Source: Paracoccaceae bacterium
GTDB lineage: Bacteria; Pseudomonadota; Alphaproteobacteria; Rhodobacterales; Rhodobacteraceae
NCBI GenBank assembly: GCA_030697175.1
Contig: JAUYQR010000011.1
Span: 186,001-250,000 of the forward strand
DNA length: 64,000 nucleotides
Direction of reading: 5' to 3'
The notes under the pieces: model-generated
Seen by the model: only the letters and a program-made list of their open reading frames with translations
The model's database searches: none
Told to the model about the DNA's origin: nothing
In this document: positions 29,289 to 37,684 of the stretch, piece after piece
How the letters are laid out: every line of letters begins with the position of its first letter
Position numbering within the stretch: position 1 is the first letter of the stretch
Program-made: the position numbers and the translations under genes

Positions 29289-30056
29289 ATGACCGACATT
29301 GTGATAGCCTGCGCAAGCCATTCCGAAACCATCCGCAAAACCAACATCGAACGCTCGCCGCTGCTGGCGCAAGGCATCCCGCTTCATGTCGAACAGAACG
29401 CGCCGTCCGCGTCGGTTGCCTACAACAGGGCGCTGGACGCAACGACGGCCGAGCTTGTGGTGTTCGCGCACCACGATGTCTACCTGCCGCAGGGCTGGCA
29501 AACCGTTCTGCGGGCGCGCATCGCCGAATTGCCCGAAGATTGGGCGGTGTTCGGAACATTCGGGATCGGCCTTGATGCGGCGACGGTCGGGCCGGTCTGG
29601 TCGTCTTCGCTGGGGATGATCGTGGGCCGTGTGCCAATGGCGCCGGTCCGCATCCAGTCGCTGGACGAACTGCTGATCGTGGTGCGCCGGTCCGCGAACC
29701 TGCGGTTCGACGAGGCGCTGCCGGGGTGGCACATGTATGGCACCGACATCGTGCAGACCGCACTCGCGGCCGGACGGGGGGCATATGCCGGCGCCCTGCC
29801 CTGCATCCACAACGACCGCTATCACGACGCGCTTGGCCGCGACTTTGACGAGGCCTACCACTTCATGCAGCGCAAATGGGCGGATGTGCTGCCGCTGCGC
29901 ACCCCGATCACCAAGATCAGCCGCTCTGGGCTGCACCTCATGCGCGACCACTGGCGGAACCGCAAATCAAGCGCCTACCGCACGACAATGGCGGTGGGCA
30001 CCGACCATGACGTGGAAAGGCTTGCCGAACGCTGCGGCTGGTCGCATCTGGGTTGA
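29289..30056 (+). CDS. Glycosyltransferase family 2-like protein (StrF-like)
   Basis: 255-residue cytoplasmic protein. ITFACA-like opening MTDIVIACASHSE, then PSASVAYNRALDATTAELVVF and HHDVYLPQGWQTVL look like the nucleotide-sugar binding and D-x-D-like region of the Glyco_tranf_2_5/StrF family. LPGWHMYGTDIVQTALAAGR supplies the later acidic motif. There is no membrane segment. The sugar and acceptor are unknown. It is divergent from ydcS and ends ten bases before the convergent LysR gene. Confidence 0.7.
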   Translation: MTDIVIACASHSETIRKTNIERSPLLAQGIPLHVEQNAPSASVAYNRALDATTAELVVFAHHDVYLPQGWQTVLRARIAELPEDWAVFGTFGIGLDAATVGPVWSSSLGMIVGRVPMAPVRIQSLDELLIVVRRSANLRFDEALPGWHMYGTDIVQTALAAGRGAYAGALPCIHNDRYHDALGRDFDEAYHFMQRKWADVLPLRTPITKISRSGLHLMRDHWRNRKSSAYRTTMAVGTDHDVERLAERCGWSHLG

Positions 30057-30065
30057 CGGCCGCCC

Positions 30066-30974
30066 TCACCCCGGCCGCAGCACCGCCGCGCTTTGCGCCG
30101 AGCGGATGAAGTTGCTGGCCGCGCTGCTGAGCGGCGCGCCCTTGCGCCATGCCAGACCCACCTGCACCGAGGGCAGGTCGCCGCCCACGTCGCGGATCTC
30201 GATCCGGTCGCCTTCAAGGCTCCACGGGCGGTAGACGAGGCTTGGCAGGATCGCCAGCCCCGCGCCGGTGGCCACCAGGCTGCGCACCGCCTCGACGCTG
30301 CGGGTGCGAAAGGCGATGTGCGGTTTCACTGGCAAGGCGGCGGTCAGGCGGCGGGTGGATTCCTCGATCTCGTCGACCATCAACTGGATCATGGGTGACC
30401 CGGCCAGCTCCTCCAGCGCGATGCTTTCCTGCTGCGCCAGCGGATGCCCCAGCGGCAGCCAGAGGCGGTAGGGCGACACCACCAGCGTCTCGACGTTCAA
30501 GGCCATGCGGTCCTTGACGGACGAGGTCAGCAGCACCGCCACGTCCAGCTCGCCCCCGATCAGCAGGTGCTGGAGATATTCACCCGAATCCTCGATCACG
30601 TTCAGCTCGACCTGCGGGAAGGCGCGGCGGTAGCGTTGCAGGATGTCCGACAGCACATAGCCGGCGACAAGGCTGGTCACCCCCAGCGACAGCCGACCCG
30701 TCGCCGCCTCGGCCTCGACCTGAAAGGTGGAGCGGGCGGTCGCCACATCCGCCAGGATCTGCCGGGCATGGCGCAGGAAGGACGTGCCCTTGTGCGTGAT
30801 CAAAAGCCCGCGCGCCTGCCGGTCGAACAGCACCACGCCCAGATCATCCTCCAGGCTGCGGATCGCCTCGGTCACCGAGGACTGGCTGATCGACAGCCCG
30901 CGCGCCGCGCCCGAGACCGAGCCCGCCTCGGCTGCGGCGACGAAGAATTGCAACTGGCGAAGGGTAAAGGCCAT
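30066..30974 (-). CDS. LysR family transcriptional regulator
   Basis: 302-residue LTTR. The N-terminal winged HTH (FTLRQLQFFVAAAEAGSVSG, then AARGLSISQSSVTEAIRSLE) and linker helix precede a periplasmic-binding-fold effector domain (about residues 90-295; GRLSLGVTSLVAGYVLSDIL). I chose the ATG at 30974, which begins the conserved domain; longer in-frame starts add an Arg-rich non-homologous stretch. It lies downstream of the urt operon's end, separated by a 255-bp region with no convincing gene. The regulated target is not evident. Confidence 0.92.
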   Translation of the reverse strand: MAFTLRQLQFFVAAAEAGSVSGAARGLSISQSSVTEAIRSLEDDLGVVLFDRQARGLLITHKGTSFLRHARQILADVATARSTFQVEAEAATGRLSLGVTSLVAGYVLSDILQRYRRAFPQVELNVIEDSGEYLQHLLIGGELDVAVLLTSSVKDRMALNVETLVVSPYRLWLPLGHPLAQQESIALEELAGSPMIQLMVDEIEESTRRLTAALPVKPHIAFRTRSVEAVRSLVATGAGLAILPSLVYRPWSLEGDRIEIRDVGGDLPSVQVGLAWRKGAPLSSAASNFIRSAQSAAVLRPG

Positions 30975-31229
30975 GTGCCATGCTTTCCCGGTTCGCCCGC
31001 GACGGCAAGGGGGTGCGTGGCGCGTCCGGGTGCCACCCCGAAGAAGGACGATCATGACCACAGCGAAACTTCGAGGCGGCAGCACGATCCCTCGGCTTGG
31101 CGTTCTGCTGGCCCGGCTGGATGCGCTGCGCGACCTGTTGCAAACCGGTGGCCGCACTCTGTCCAAAGGCGCCCCACGACCTGACCGGAGCCTTGGTGAA
31201 AGGCCCGCCGCGCGAACGCTGACGAACGC

Positions 31230-31928
31230 TCAGACCGACACCTCGGCCCGCAGCGCGTCTTTCGGCAGATCGTCCTTGCGGCCCTGCAACGCCACCGCGC
31301 CGCGCCGGAACACATAGACCTGATCGGCGCGGGCATAGGCGAAATCGAAATACTGCTCGACCAGCACGATCGCCATGTCGCCCTTGGCCTTCAGATAGTC
31401 GATCACATGGCCGATCTGCTGGATGATGTTGGGCTGGATGCCCTCGGTCGGCTCGTCCAGAAGCAAGACCTTCGGCTTCATGATCAGCGCACGGGCGATG
31501 GCAAGCTGCTGCTGCTGGCCGCCCGACAGATCGCCGCCGCGCCGGTGCAGGAAATCCTTCAGGATCGGGAACAGGGTGAACACCTCGTCCGGGATCTGGT
31601 GCTGGGCGCGGGGCAACACGGCAAAGGCGGTTTCAAGGTTTTCGCGCACACTCAGCAACGGAAAGATCATCCGCCCCTGCGGCACCACCGAAAGCCCGCG
31701 CGACGCCATGTCCTGAGGGCGAAGTTTGCCCAGCGCCTCGCCGTTCAGCGTGACGCCGCCGCCCGACCGCATATGGGTGCCCGCGACCGCCTTCAGGAAG
31801 CTGGTCTTGCCCACGCCGTTCGGGCCAAGGATGCAGGTCACCTCGCCCGCCCTGGCGGCAAAGTCGATGCCGTAAAGGATCTGACTTCCGCCGTAGTGCA
31901 GGGTAAGTGCTTGGGTTTCCAGCATCAT
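31230..31928 (-). CDS. urtE: Urea ABC transporter ATP-binding subunit UrtE
   Basis: 232-residue ATPase of the LivF family. Walker A GPNGVGKTSFLKAVAG, signature LSGGQQQQLAIARAL, Walker B KVLLLDEPTEGIQPNII and switch His replaced by Gln in LVEQYFDFA, as usual in LivF/UrtE proteins. It is the last gene of urtABCDE. The ATG overlaps the urtD stop (ATGA). It works with UrtD to energise high-affinity urea uptake across the inner membrane. Confidence 0.95.
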   Translation of the reverse strand: MMLETQALTLHYGGSQILYGIDFAARAGEVTCILGPNGVGKTSFLKAVAGTHMRSGGGVTLNGEALGKLRPQDMASRGLSVVPQGRMIFPLLSVRENLETAFAVLPRAQHQIPDEVFTLFPILKDFLHRRGGDLSGGQQQQLAIARALIMKPKVLLLDEPTEGIQPNIIQQIGHVIDYLKAKGDMAIVLVEQYFDFAYARADQVYVFRRGAVALQGRKDDLPKDALRAEVSV

Positions 31929-32668
31929 CCGCGCCCCAGATAAACGTTGATGACCTGCGCGTTCTGCGTGACGTGGTCGAGCGACCCTTCCGCCAGAACC
32001 GACCCTTCGTGCAGCACCGTTACCCGGCAGTTCAGGCGGCGGACGAAATCCATGTCATGTTCCACCACCACGACCGCCCGCGTTTTCGCAAGGCTGACCA
32101 GCAGCGTCGTGGTCTGTTCCCGCTCTGCCGGGGTCATCCCGGCGGCGGGTTCGTCCACCAAGAGGAGCTTCGGTTCCTGCGCCAGAAGCATCGCAATTTC
32201 CAGCCACTGCTTCTGCCCGTGGGACAACTCGCCCGATTTGCGCGCCAGATGGTCGCCCAGGCCCACCTCTTCGGCCAGCGCCTGCACCCTTGCCATATCC
32301 GGTGCCTTGGGTCGCCAGCCCAGCACGCGCCACGGGCTGCGCGGGGCTTTCAGCGCAAGGATCAGGTTGTCGGTGACGGTCTGGTCCTCGAACACCGTGG
32401 GGCGCTGGAACTTGCGGCCGATCCCCTCGCGGGCGATCCTTGCCTCGTTCATCCCCAGCAGCGAGATCGAGCGTTCGCCGAAGGTGACGCTGCCAGTGTC
32501 AGGCCGGGTCTTGCCGGTGACGATGTCCATGAACGTGGTCTTGCCCGCGCCGTTCGGCCCGATGATCGCGCGCAGTTCCGCCGGGCCGATGGAAAACGAC
32601 AGGTTGTTGATCGCGCGAAATCCGTCAAAGCTGACCGACAGGCCCGACACCTCCAGAAGCGCGGTCAT
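31925..32668 (-). CDS. urtD: Urea ABC transporter ATP-binding subunit UrtD
   Basis: 247-residue ATPase of the LivG family. Walker A GPNGAGKTTFMDIVTG, the UrtD-typical RKFQRPTVFEDQTVTDNL, signature LSHGQKQWLEIAMLLA, Walker B KLLLVDEPAAGM and VVEHDMDFVR. The ATG at 32668 overlaps the urtC stop (ATGA); longer in-frame extensions are inside urtC and are rejected. It is coupled to urtE at the other end by the same ATGA overlap. Confidence 0.95.
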   Translation of the reverse strand: MTALLEVSGLSVSFDGFRAINNLSFSIGPAELRAIIGPNGAGKTTFMDIVTGKTRPDTGSVTFGERSISLLGMNEARIAREGIGRKFQRPTVFEDQTVTDNLILALKAPRSPWRVLGWRPKAPDMARVQALAEEVGLGDHLARKSGELSHGQKQWLEIAMLLAQEPKLLLVDEPAAGMTPAEREQTTTLLVSLAKTRAVVVVEHDMDFVRRLNCRVTVLHEGSVLAEGSLDHVTQNAQVINVYLGRG

Positions 32669-33969
32669 TCCTGCGCCTCCCGTTCCTGCAACGACCCGTC
32701 GTCGGGGCCGAGGGCGGCGCCCTTGCGGTCGGGCGTGGCGATGCCCTGGAACCGGTCGAACAGCCCGCCGATGCCTTTGGGCGCAAAGAGCGTGACGCCG
32801 ACGAAAGCCGCGCCCAGCAGCACCAGCCACCAGTCGACCCAGTGGATCGTGGCAAAGCCCAAGGGGATCGACGGCACCTGACCCGAGGTGAACCAGCTTG
32901 ACACCAGCGACACCAGCGCCGCCCCGATCACCGCGCCATAAAGCCGCCCGCGCCCGCCGATGGCGACCCAGACCGCAAGATAGATCGACGCGATGGGTGC
33001 CAGTTCGGCGGGGTTGATGATGCCCGCCTGCGGGTAGTAAAGCGCCCCGGCAATGGCCGCGATGATCGCGGTAAGGGTGAACAGGAACAGCTTGTAGCCC
33101 TCGACCGGATAGCCAAGAAACCGCACCCGCGCCTCGTCATCCCGAATGGCACGGATCACCGACCCGAACTTGCCCGACACGACCGAAGCAAGCACAAGAT
33201 AGCCCACCCCCAGCGCCAGCGCCGAGGCCCAGAAGAACCACACCGACACCAGATCCTGCGAGGTGTCGCCAAGGCCGGGCAGGTTTTGCAGGCCCGAAAG
33301 CCCGTTGTTGCCGCGCAGGCCAGAGTCGTTCTGAAAGAGGTAAAGCGCGAGGGCGAGGGTCATCGCCTGGGTCAGGATCGACAGATAGACCCCGGTCACG
33401 CGGCTGCGGAACGCCAGCCACCCGAAGATCAGCGCAAGCAGGCCCGGAACGGCCAGCGCAAGGATCAGTTGTAACGGCAGCGAATGTGCAAAGCTCCAGA
33501 TCACCGGCAGGTCGGACGAGCCGACGACGCCGAAGATCTGCGTGGCGATGCCTTGGGTCACCTCCTCGGGTGTCGCGGGAAGCCCGCCCTGCGCCAGTGC
33601 CGCGACGACGATTTCCTCGGTCCGGGCATACATCAGCCACATCCCGATCATGTAGCCGCCAAGCGCGAAGAACGCCATGTGGCCAAGCGACAGGATGCCG
33701 GCGTAGCCCCAGATCAGGTCCATCGCGAGGGCAACGAGGCAGAGGCACAGGGTCTTGCCCAGCGTCTTGACGAACGAGGTGGAGATGAAGCCAACACCGT
33801 AGGCTTCGGAGGCGATGGTGACGATGATCGTGAAGGCGGCCAGCGCCAGGAGGAAGATCAGCACCGAAGGGTTGCGGGCGATGAAGCTGCGGCTGGCGTT
33901 GGCAGCGGGGGGTTTCACACCCCCCGCACCCCCCGTGGGATATTTCGGCAGAGAGGAAGATGCGGTCAT
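32665..33969 (-). CDS. urtC: Urea ABC transporter permease UrtC
   Basis: 434-residue LivM-type permease with roughly ten helices. YAGILSLGHMAFFALGGYMI and the C-terminal YYPQAGIINPAELAPIASIY are characteristic of UrtC. AGGAG lies nine bases before the ATG at 33969. The first ~30 residues are odd: SSSLPKYPTGGAGGVKPPA is encoded by repeat copy c (33904-33960), which sits in frame at the 5' end, so the normal N-terminus seems extended by a translated intergenic repeat. It is four bases downstream of urtB. Confidence 0.94.
   Translation of the reverse strand: MTASSSLPKYPTGGAGGVKPPAANASRSFIARNPSVLIFLLALAAFTIIVTIASEAYGVGFISTSFVKTLGKTLCLCLVALAMDLIWGYAGILSLGHMAFFALGGYMIGMWLMYARTEEIVVAALAQGGLPATPEEVTQGIATQIFGVVGSSDLPVIWSFAHSLPLQLILALAVPGLLALIFGWLAFRSRVTGVYLSILTQAMTLALALYLFQNDSGLRGNNGLSGLQNLPGLGDTSQDLVSVWFFWASALALGVGYLVLASVVSGKFGSVIRAIRDDEARVRFLGYPVEGYKLFLFTLTAIIAAIAGALYYPQAGIINPAELAPIASIYLAVWVAIGGRGRLYGAVIGAALVSLVSSWFTSGQVPSIPLGFATIHWVDWWLVLLGAAFVGVTLFAPKGIGGLFDRFQGIATPDRKGAALGPDDGSLQEREAQE
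33904..33960 (+). repeat. Hairpin + GGATATTT repeat, copy c, inside urtC
   Basis: Plus-strand reading: stem GCGGGGGG / CCCCCCGC with loop TTTCACA, then ACCCCCCGTG and GGATATTTCGGCAGAGAGGA. The loop matches copy a while the stem bases have changed in pairs. It lies within the first 22 codons of urtC, antisense to it. Confidence 0.8.
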
Positions 33970-33973
33970 TGCG

Positions 33974-35911
33974 TCAATCTCCTGCCGCGCGGCCACGCAG
34001 CGCGATGATGCCGCGGGGCCGGAACTGGATGAAGAGGATGATGAAGAGGATCATGTAGGTCTGCGCGGCTAGGGTGTTCGAGGGGTTGAGGAACTCGATC
34101 ACCTTTTGCAGGGAGCCGATCATCGTGGCCCCGGCAAGCGTGCCCCAGACGTTGCCGACGCCGCCGACGACCACGGTCATGAACGATTGCACGATGTAAT
34201 CGGCACCCATTTCCGAGGTGACCTTGGCGTAAAGCCCGATCGCCACCCCGGCGATGCCCGCGATGCCGGAGCCGAGGCCGAAGGTCAGCATGTTGATCCG
34301 GTCGGGGTTGATGCCCATCGAGGCGGCCATCGTGGGGTTTTGCGTGACCGCGCGGACCTCGAGGCCGAGGCGGGTGCGCTTCATCAGGTAAAGGAAGAAG
34401 GCGAGGAAAATCAGCGCCAGCACGAAGATCGCAATGCGGATGTAGCTGATGGACACGACGTCGTTGAATTCAAGCGCCCCGTCCAGCCAGCCGGGGGCGG
34501 TGAGGGGGCGGGCCTGGGTGCCGAACACGTTCTTCAATATCTGCTGCAAGGCGATGGAGATGCCGAACGTCGCCAGCAGCGTCTCGAGCGGGCGTTTGTA
34601 CAGGTGGCGGATCACCAGCCGTTCCATCGCCACCCCGGCGGCGAAGGTGACGGCAAAGGCAAGCGGCAGCGCGATCAGGATCGACACCGTGTAGTTCGGA
34701 ACGAAAAGCTGCACCACAAAGCCGGTGTAGGCGCCGATGGTGATGAATTCGCCATGCGCCATGTTGATCACGCCCATCACGCCGAAGGTGATGGCAAGTC
34801 CGATGGCCGCAAGGAAATAGATCGCCGCCAGCGACAGCGCATCAAGGCCGAGGTCGGCGGCCTGCATTGCGGCAACCTTGCGGTCGATGCCTGTCAACGC
34901 GGCCACCGCCGCGGTCGTCACCGTGGCGTCCGGTTCGACATAGGCATCAAAGAAGCGGTGCGCGGACAGGGCTGCCGTCGCCTCGTCATCGGTGGCGGCG
35001 GTGGGGACGGTGCCTGCCGCCTCGAGCGCGGTATAGGCGCGGTCGCGCACTGTCTGGCTGGCCATCTCGGCCACCGGGATGCCGCCGACCGCGCCATCCA
35101 CGATATTGGCCACCAAGGCCTCGCGCTGGCCTTCCAGTGTCAGCCGCGCCGGGGCCATGTCGGCGGCGACCAAAAGATCATAGGCCTCGGCCTCGGTCAG
35201 GTCGCGGCCCGGCAGCAGTTCGCGGGCGATATTGCCGGCAGGCTCACCCGCCACGGCAATGCGGGTGGTGGCGACCAGCGGGTTCAGTGCGGCACGCACG
35301 TCAAGCGAGGTGTCGGACCCAAGGCTTTCGATTGCGGCCACCCGGGCGGCGGGATCGGGGTCGAAGCGCAGGGTCAGGAACCGTTCCAGCCGTTCCTTCT
35401 GCGCCTTCAGGGCGGGATCGGATTCGGTGGCGAGCGAGGCGCGCAGCGGCTCCAGCGTTTCAGGCTTCGGGTCGCGGGCGATCGAGGTCAGGGCCTGCGC
35501 GCGCACGCCCGGATCGGGGTCCGACAGGGTGAACTGCACAAGTGCCGCAGCGATCACACCGCGCACACCGGCGTTGGGTTTAAGCTCGGTCAGATCACCC
35601 TTGGCGGCGGTTCCCGCGGCAGCGCCGTCCAGCGCAGTCAGGGCGACGCCGTCGCCGTCTGGCGCGGCCAGAAAGATCGCGCCGTCGGATTTGCGGATCA
35701 CCAGCCGTTTGTCGGCCCAGGCCGACAGGATGTCATCGGCCATCGCATCGCCACTGGCCGCCAGAGCCGCGATCACCGGGCCGATGGTCTGACGCGACGG
35801 CTTTTCGATCTGCGCGCGGTTGTCGGCCACGATGGCGGCGGCCTCCTGCGCGAGGGCAGGCAGCGGCGCAAGCCAGGACAGGGCCGCGACAAGAAAGGCG
35901 GTCAGGCGCAT
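33974..35911 (-). CDS. urtB: Urea ABC transporter permease UrtB with N-terminal extension domain
   Basis: 645-residue protein. A Sec signal (MRLTAFLVAALSWLAPLPALA) leads into a ~310-residue periplasmic region with repeated helical units (LRASLATESDPALKAQKERL, SDPDPGVRAQALTSIARDP), resembling HEAT-like repeats. The LivH-type permease occupies the last ~300 residues, with FGVMGVINMAHGEFITIGAY. This long UrtB form occurs in proteobacteria. Possible starts are ATG 35911, 35917 and 35926; 35911 begins the signal peptide cleanly. Upstream of it lie repeats R2/R3, separating it from urtA. Confidence 0.92.
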   Translation of the reverse strand: MRLTAFLVAALSWLAPLPALAQEAAAIVADNRAQIEKPSRQTIGPVIAALAASGDAMADDILSAWADKRLVIRKSDGAIFLAAPDGDGVALTALDGAAAGTAAKGDLTELKPNAGVRGVIAAALVQFTLSDPDPGVRAQALTSIARDPKPETLEPLRASLATESDPALKAQKERLERFLTLRFDPDPAARVAAIESLGSDTSLDVRAALNPLVATTRIAVAGEPAGNIARELLPGRDLTEAEAYDLLVAADMAPARLTLEGQREALVANIVDGAVGGIPVAEMASQTVRDRAYTALEAAGTVPTAATDDEATAALSAHRFFDAYVEPDATVTTAAVAALTGIDRKVAAMQAADLGLDALSLAAIYFLAAIGLAITFGVMGVINMAHGEFITIGAYTGFVVQLFVPNYTVSILIALPLAFAVTFAAGVAMERLVIRHLYKRPLETLLATFGISIALQQILKNVFGTQARPLTAPGWLDGALEFNDVVSISYIRIAIFVLALIFLAFFLYLMKRTRLGLEVRAVTQNPTMAASMGINPDRINMLTFGLGSGIAGIAGVAIGLYAKVTSEMGADYIVQSFMTVVVGGVGNVWGTLAGATMIGSLQKVIEFLNPSNTLAAQTYMILFIILFIQFRPRGIIALRGRAAGD

Positions 35912-35960
35912 GGGCATTCCGGACATTGAACGGCAGCGGGGGCGGTCAGAAGCGGGCGGT

Positions 35961-35999
35961 TCCCTCCCCCCCTGTTTGGGGGAGGGAGAGGGAAGGGGG
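35961..35999 (+). repeat. C-rich/G-rich palindromic repeat R2
   Basis: CCCTCCCCCC arm followed by GGGGG-A-GGG-AGA-GGG-AA-GGGGG on the plus strand. It lies between urtA and urtB, antisense to the operon, and forms a head-on pair with R3 eighteen bases away. Confidence 0.75.
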
Positions 36000-36017
36000 C
36001 TTGCGTCAAGCGTTGGT

Positions 36018-36057
36018 CCCCCCACCCCCATCCCCTCCCCACGAGGGGGAGGGGAGG
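36018..36057 (-). repeat. C-rich/G-rich palindromic repeat R3
   Basis: Minus-strand reading CTCCCCTCCCC-CTCGT-GGGGAGGGGATGGGGGTGGG; nearly identical to R5. Located 37 bases after the urtA stop, on the sense strand of the operon, so the hairpin would sit in the urtA 3' region. Confidence 0.8.
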
Positions 36058-36094
36058 CGACAGGGGCCTGCCGTCAGCACTTGGTCCTGCGGGA

Positions 36095-37387
36095 TCAGTA
36101 GTTCGACTTCAACTGCACGCAGGTCTTGGTTTCCTTGTTGAACATGCCGCACTTGAGGTCTTTCCAGTCGGCCTCCAGCACCGCCGATTCCGGCAGGAAG
36201 TCGGTCCAGGCGTCGCCGGGGACCGGCTCGGTCTGGCTGATGATGTCGAACTGGCCATCGGCGCGGATCTCGCCGATCAGCACCGGCTTCGTGAGGTGGT
36301 GGTTCGCCAGCATCTCGGCCGTCCCGCCGGTCAGGTTCGGGAACTTCTGGCCGATCATCGCATCCGACACCGCGTCAACCTCGGTGGTGCCGGCCTGCGT
36401 GACCGCGTTCACCCACATGTTGAAGCCGATGTAATGCGCTTCCATCGGGTCGTTCGTCACGCGCTTGTCGTCCTTGATGAAGGCCTTCCAGTCCGCGATG
36501 AACTTCGCGTTTTCCGGGGTATCTGCCGACATGAAGTAGTTCCAGGCGGCCAGGTGACCGGCGAGGTTGGTGGTGTCCAGACCCGACAGTTCTTCTTCAC
36601 CGACCGAGAAAGCGACGACCGGCAGCGTGTCGGCGGTGACGCCAGCCGCGGCCAGTTCCTTGTAAAACCCGATGTTGGCATCGCCGTTGATGGTGGAGAT
36701 GACGCCGACCTTCTTGCCGTCAGCCCCCAGGGCCACCACGTCACCCACGATCTTGGACCAGTCCGAATGGCCGAAGGGGGTGTAGTTGACGAAGATGTCT
36801 TCCTTCGGGATGCCCTTGGAAATCAGGTAGGCCTCAAGGATGTTGTTCGTGGTGCGCGGATAGACATAGTCGGTGCCAAGAAGGGCGAACTTGGTGACAC
36901 CCAGTTCCTCCAGATAGTAATCCACCGCCGGGATCGCCTGCTGGTTCGGCGCGGCGCCGGTGTAGAACACGTTCTTCGACGATTCCTCGCCCTCATACTG
37001 CACCGGGTAGAACAGCAGGCCGTTCAGCTCCTCGATCACCGGCAGCACGGATTTGCGGCTGACCGAGGTCCAGCAGCCGAACATCACGTCAACCTTGGAA
37101 ACCGTCAGCAACTCGCGCGCCTTTTCGGCGAAGAGCGGCCAGTCGGAGGCCGGATCGACGACCACCGCCTCAAGCTGCTTGCCCAGAAGCCCGCCCTTGG
37201 CGTTCTGCGCTTCGATCAGCATCAGCATGGTGTCTTTCAGCGTGGTTTCCGAAATCGCCATCGTGCCAGACAGCGAATGCAGCACCCCGATCTTGATCGT
37301 TTCGGCTTGCGCAAAGGCAAAGCGTGGCATCGTCAAGGCGGCAGCCGCTGCGGCGCTGGTCAAAAGCGAGCGTCTTGTCAAATTCAT
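36095..37387 (-). CDS. urtA: Urea ABC transporter substrate-binding protein UrtA
   Basis: 430-residue periplasmic urea receptor. A Tat-like signal (LTRRSLLTSAAAAAALTMPR, cut near AFA-QA) precedes the family-specific start IKIGVLHSLSGTMAISETTL. Other UrtA hallmarks are MFGCWTSVSRKSVLPVIEE and LLFYPVQYEGEESSKNVFYT. It is the first gene of urtABCDE on the minus strand. The 297-bp upstream gap holds an inverted repeat and two direct repeats (37457-37594) that could bind a nitrogen regulator, which is inference only. Confidence 0.96.
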   Translation of the reverse strand: MNLTRRSLLTSAAAAAALTMPRFAFAQAETIKIGVLHSLSGTMAISETTLKDTMLMLIEAQNAKGGLLGKQLEAVVVDPASDWPLFAEKARELLTVSKVDVMFGCWTSVSRKSVLPVIEELNGLLFYPVQYEGEESSKNVFYTGAAPNQQAIPAVDYYLEELGVTKFALLGTDYVYPRTTNNILEAYLISKGIPKEDIFVNYTPFGHSDWSKIVGDVVALGADGKKVGVISTINGDANIGFYKELAAAGVTADTLPVVAFSVGEEELSGLDTTNLAGHLAAWNYFMSADTPENAKFIADWKAFIKDDKRVTNDPMEAHYIGFNMWVNAVTQAGTTEVDAVSDAMIGQKFPNLTGGTAEMLANHHLTKPVLIGEIRADGQFDIISQTEPVPGDAWTDFLPESAVLEADWKDLKCGMFNKETKTCVQLKSNY

Positions 37388-37456
37388 GTCGTGATCCCCT
37401 GTCACTCGGCCGCCTCTGGCCCTTCCTTTCCGAGGAAGGTGCGCCATATTGAGACG

Positions 37457-37595
37457 GCAACCCTGGTTGCACCCGTGCGGTGGTGATGTCCGCCAAGACC
37501 TGTCGCCACCGCACACCCCGACCCCCTGAAGGACGCCGTGTGACCAAAACAAAGGCCAGCGCCTGTCCTGCGGCAACGATTGGCGTGTGACCAAT
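37457..37595 (-). promoter_or_regulatory. Candidate operator region upstream of urtA
   Basis: Two elements: a perfect 6-2-6 palindrome GCAACC-CT-GGTTGC (37457-37470), and an exact direct repeat, TTGGTCACACG on the minus strand, at 37537-37547 and 37584-37594, 47 bases apart. The gap from 37388 to 37684 contains no gene. Urea uptake is nitrogen-controlled in related bacteria, so a regulator site is plausible; I cannot name the protein. Confidence 0.4.
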
Positions 37596-37684
37596 GCCAA
37601 TTGGTTCGCGTTGCAGCCGGTTCTGCCGCTTATCCCGGCGTTTTCACGGGCAGCCGCGTATTAATTGGGCGTCTTGACGCAGCG

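Noticed and set aside
31054-31317. Short plus-strand frame (MTTAKLRGGSTIPRL) with a good AAGGA site, divergent from the LysR gene
   Set aside because: The start context is attractive, but the frame becomes Arg/Ser-rich, overlaps the urtE 3' end by 88 bases and shows no family. It could be a tiny protein; ribosome profiling would decide.
36019-37600. Longer N-terminal extensions of UrtA and UrtB
   Set aside because: The extra codons come from the urtA leader and from repeats R2/R3. The internal ATGs at 37387 and 35911 start clean signal peptides.
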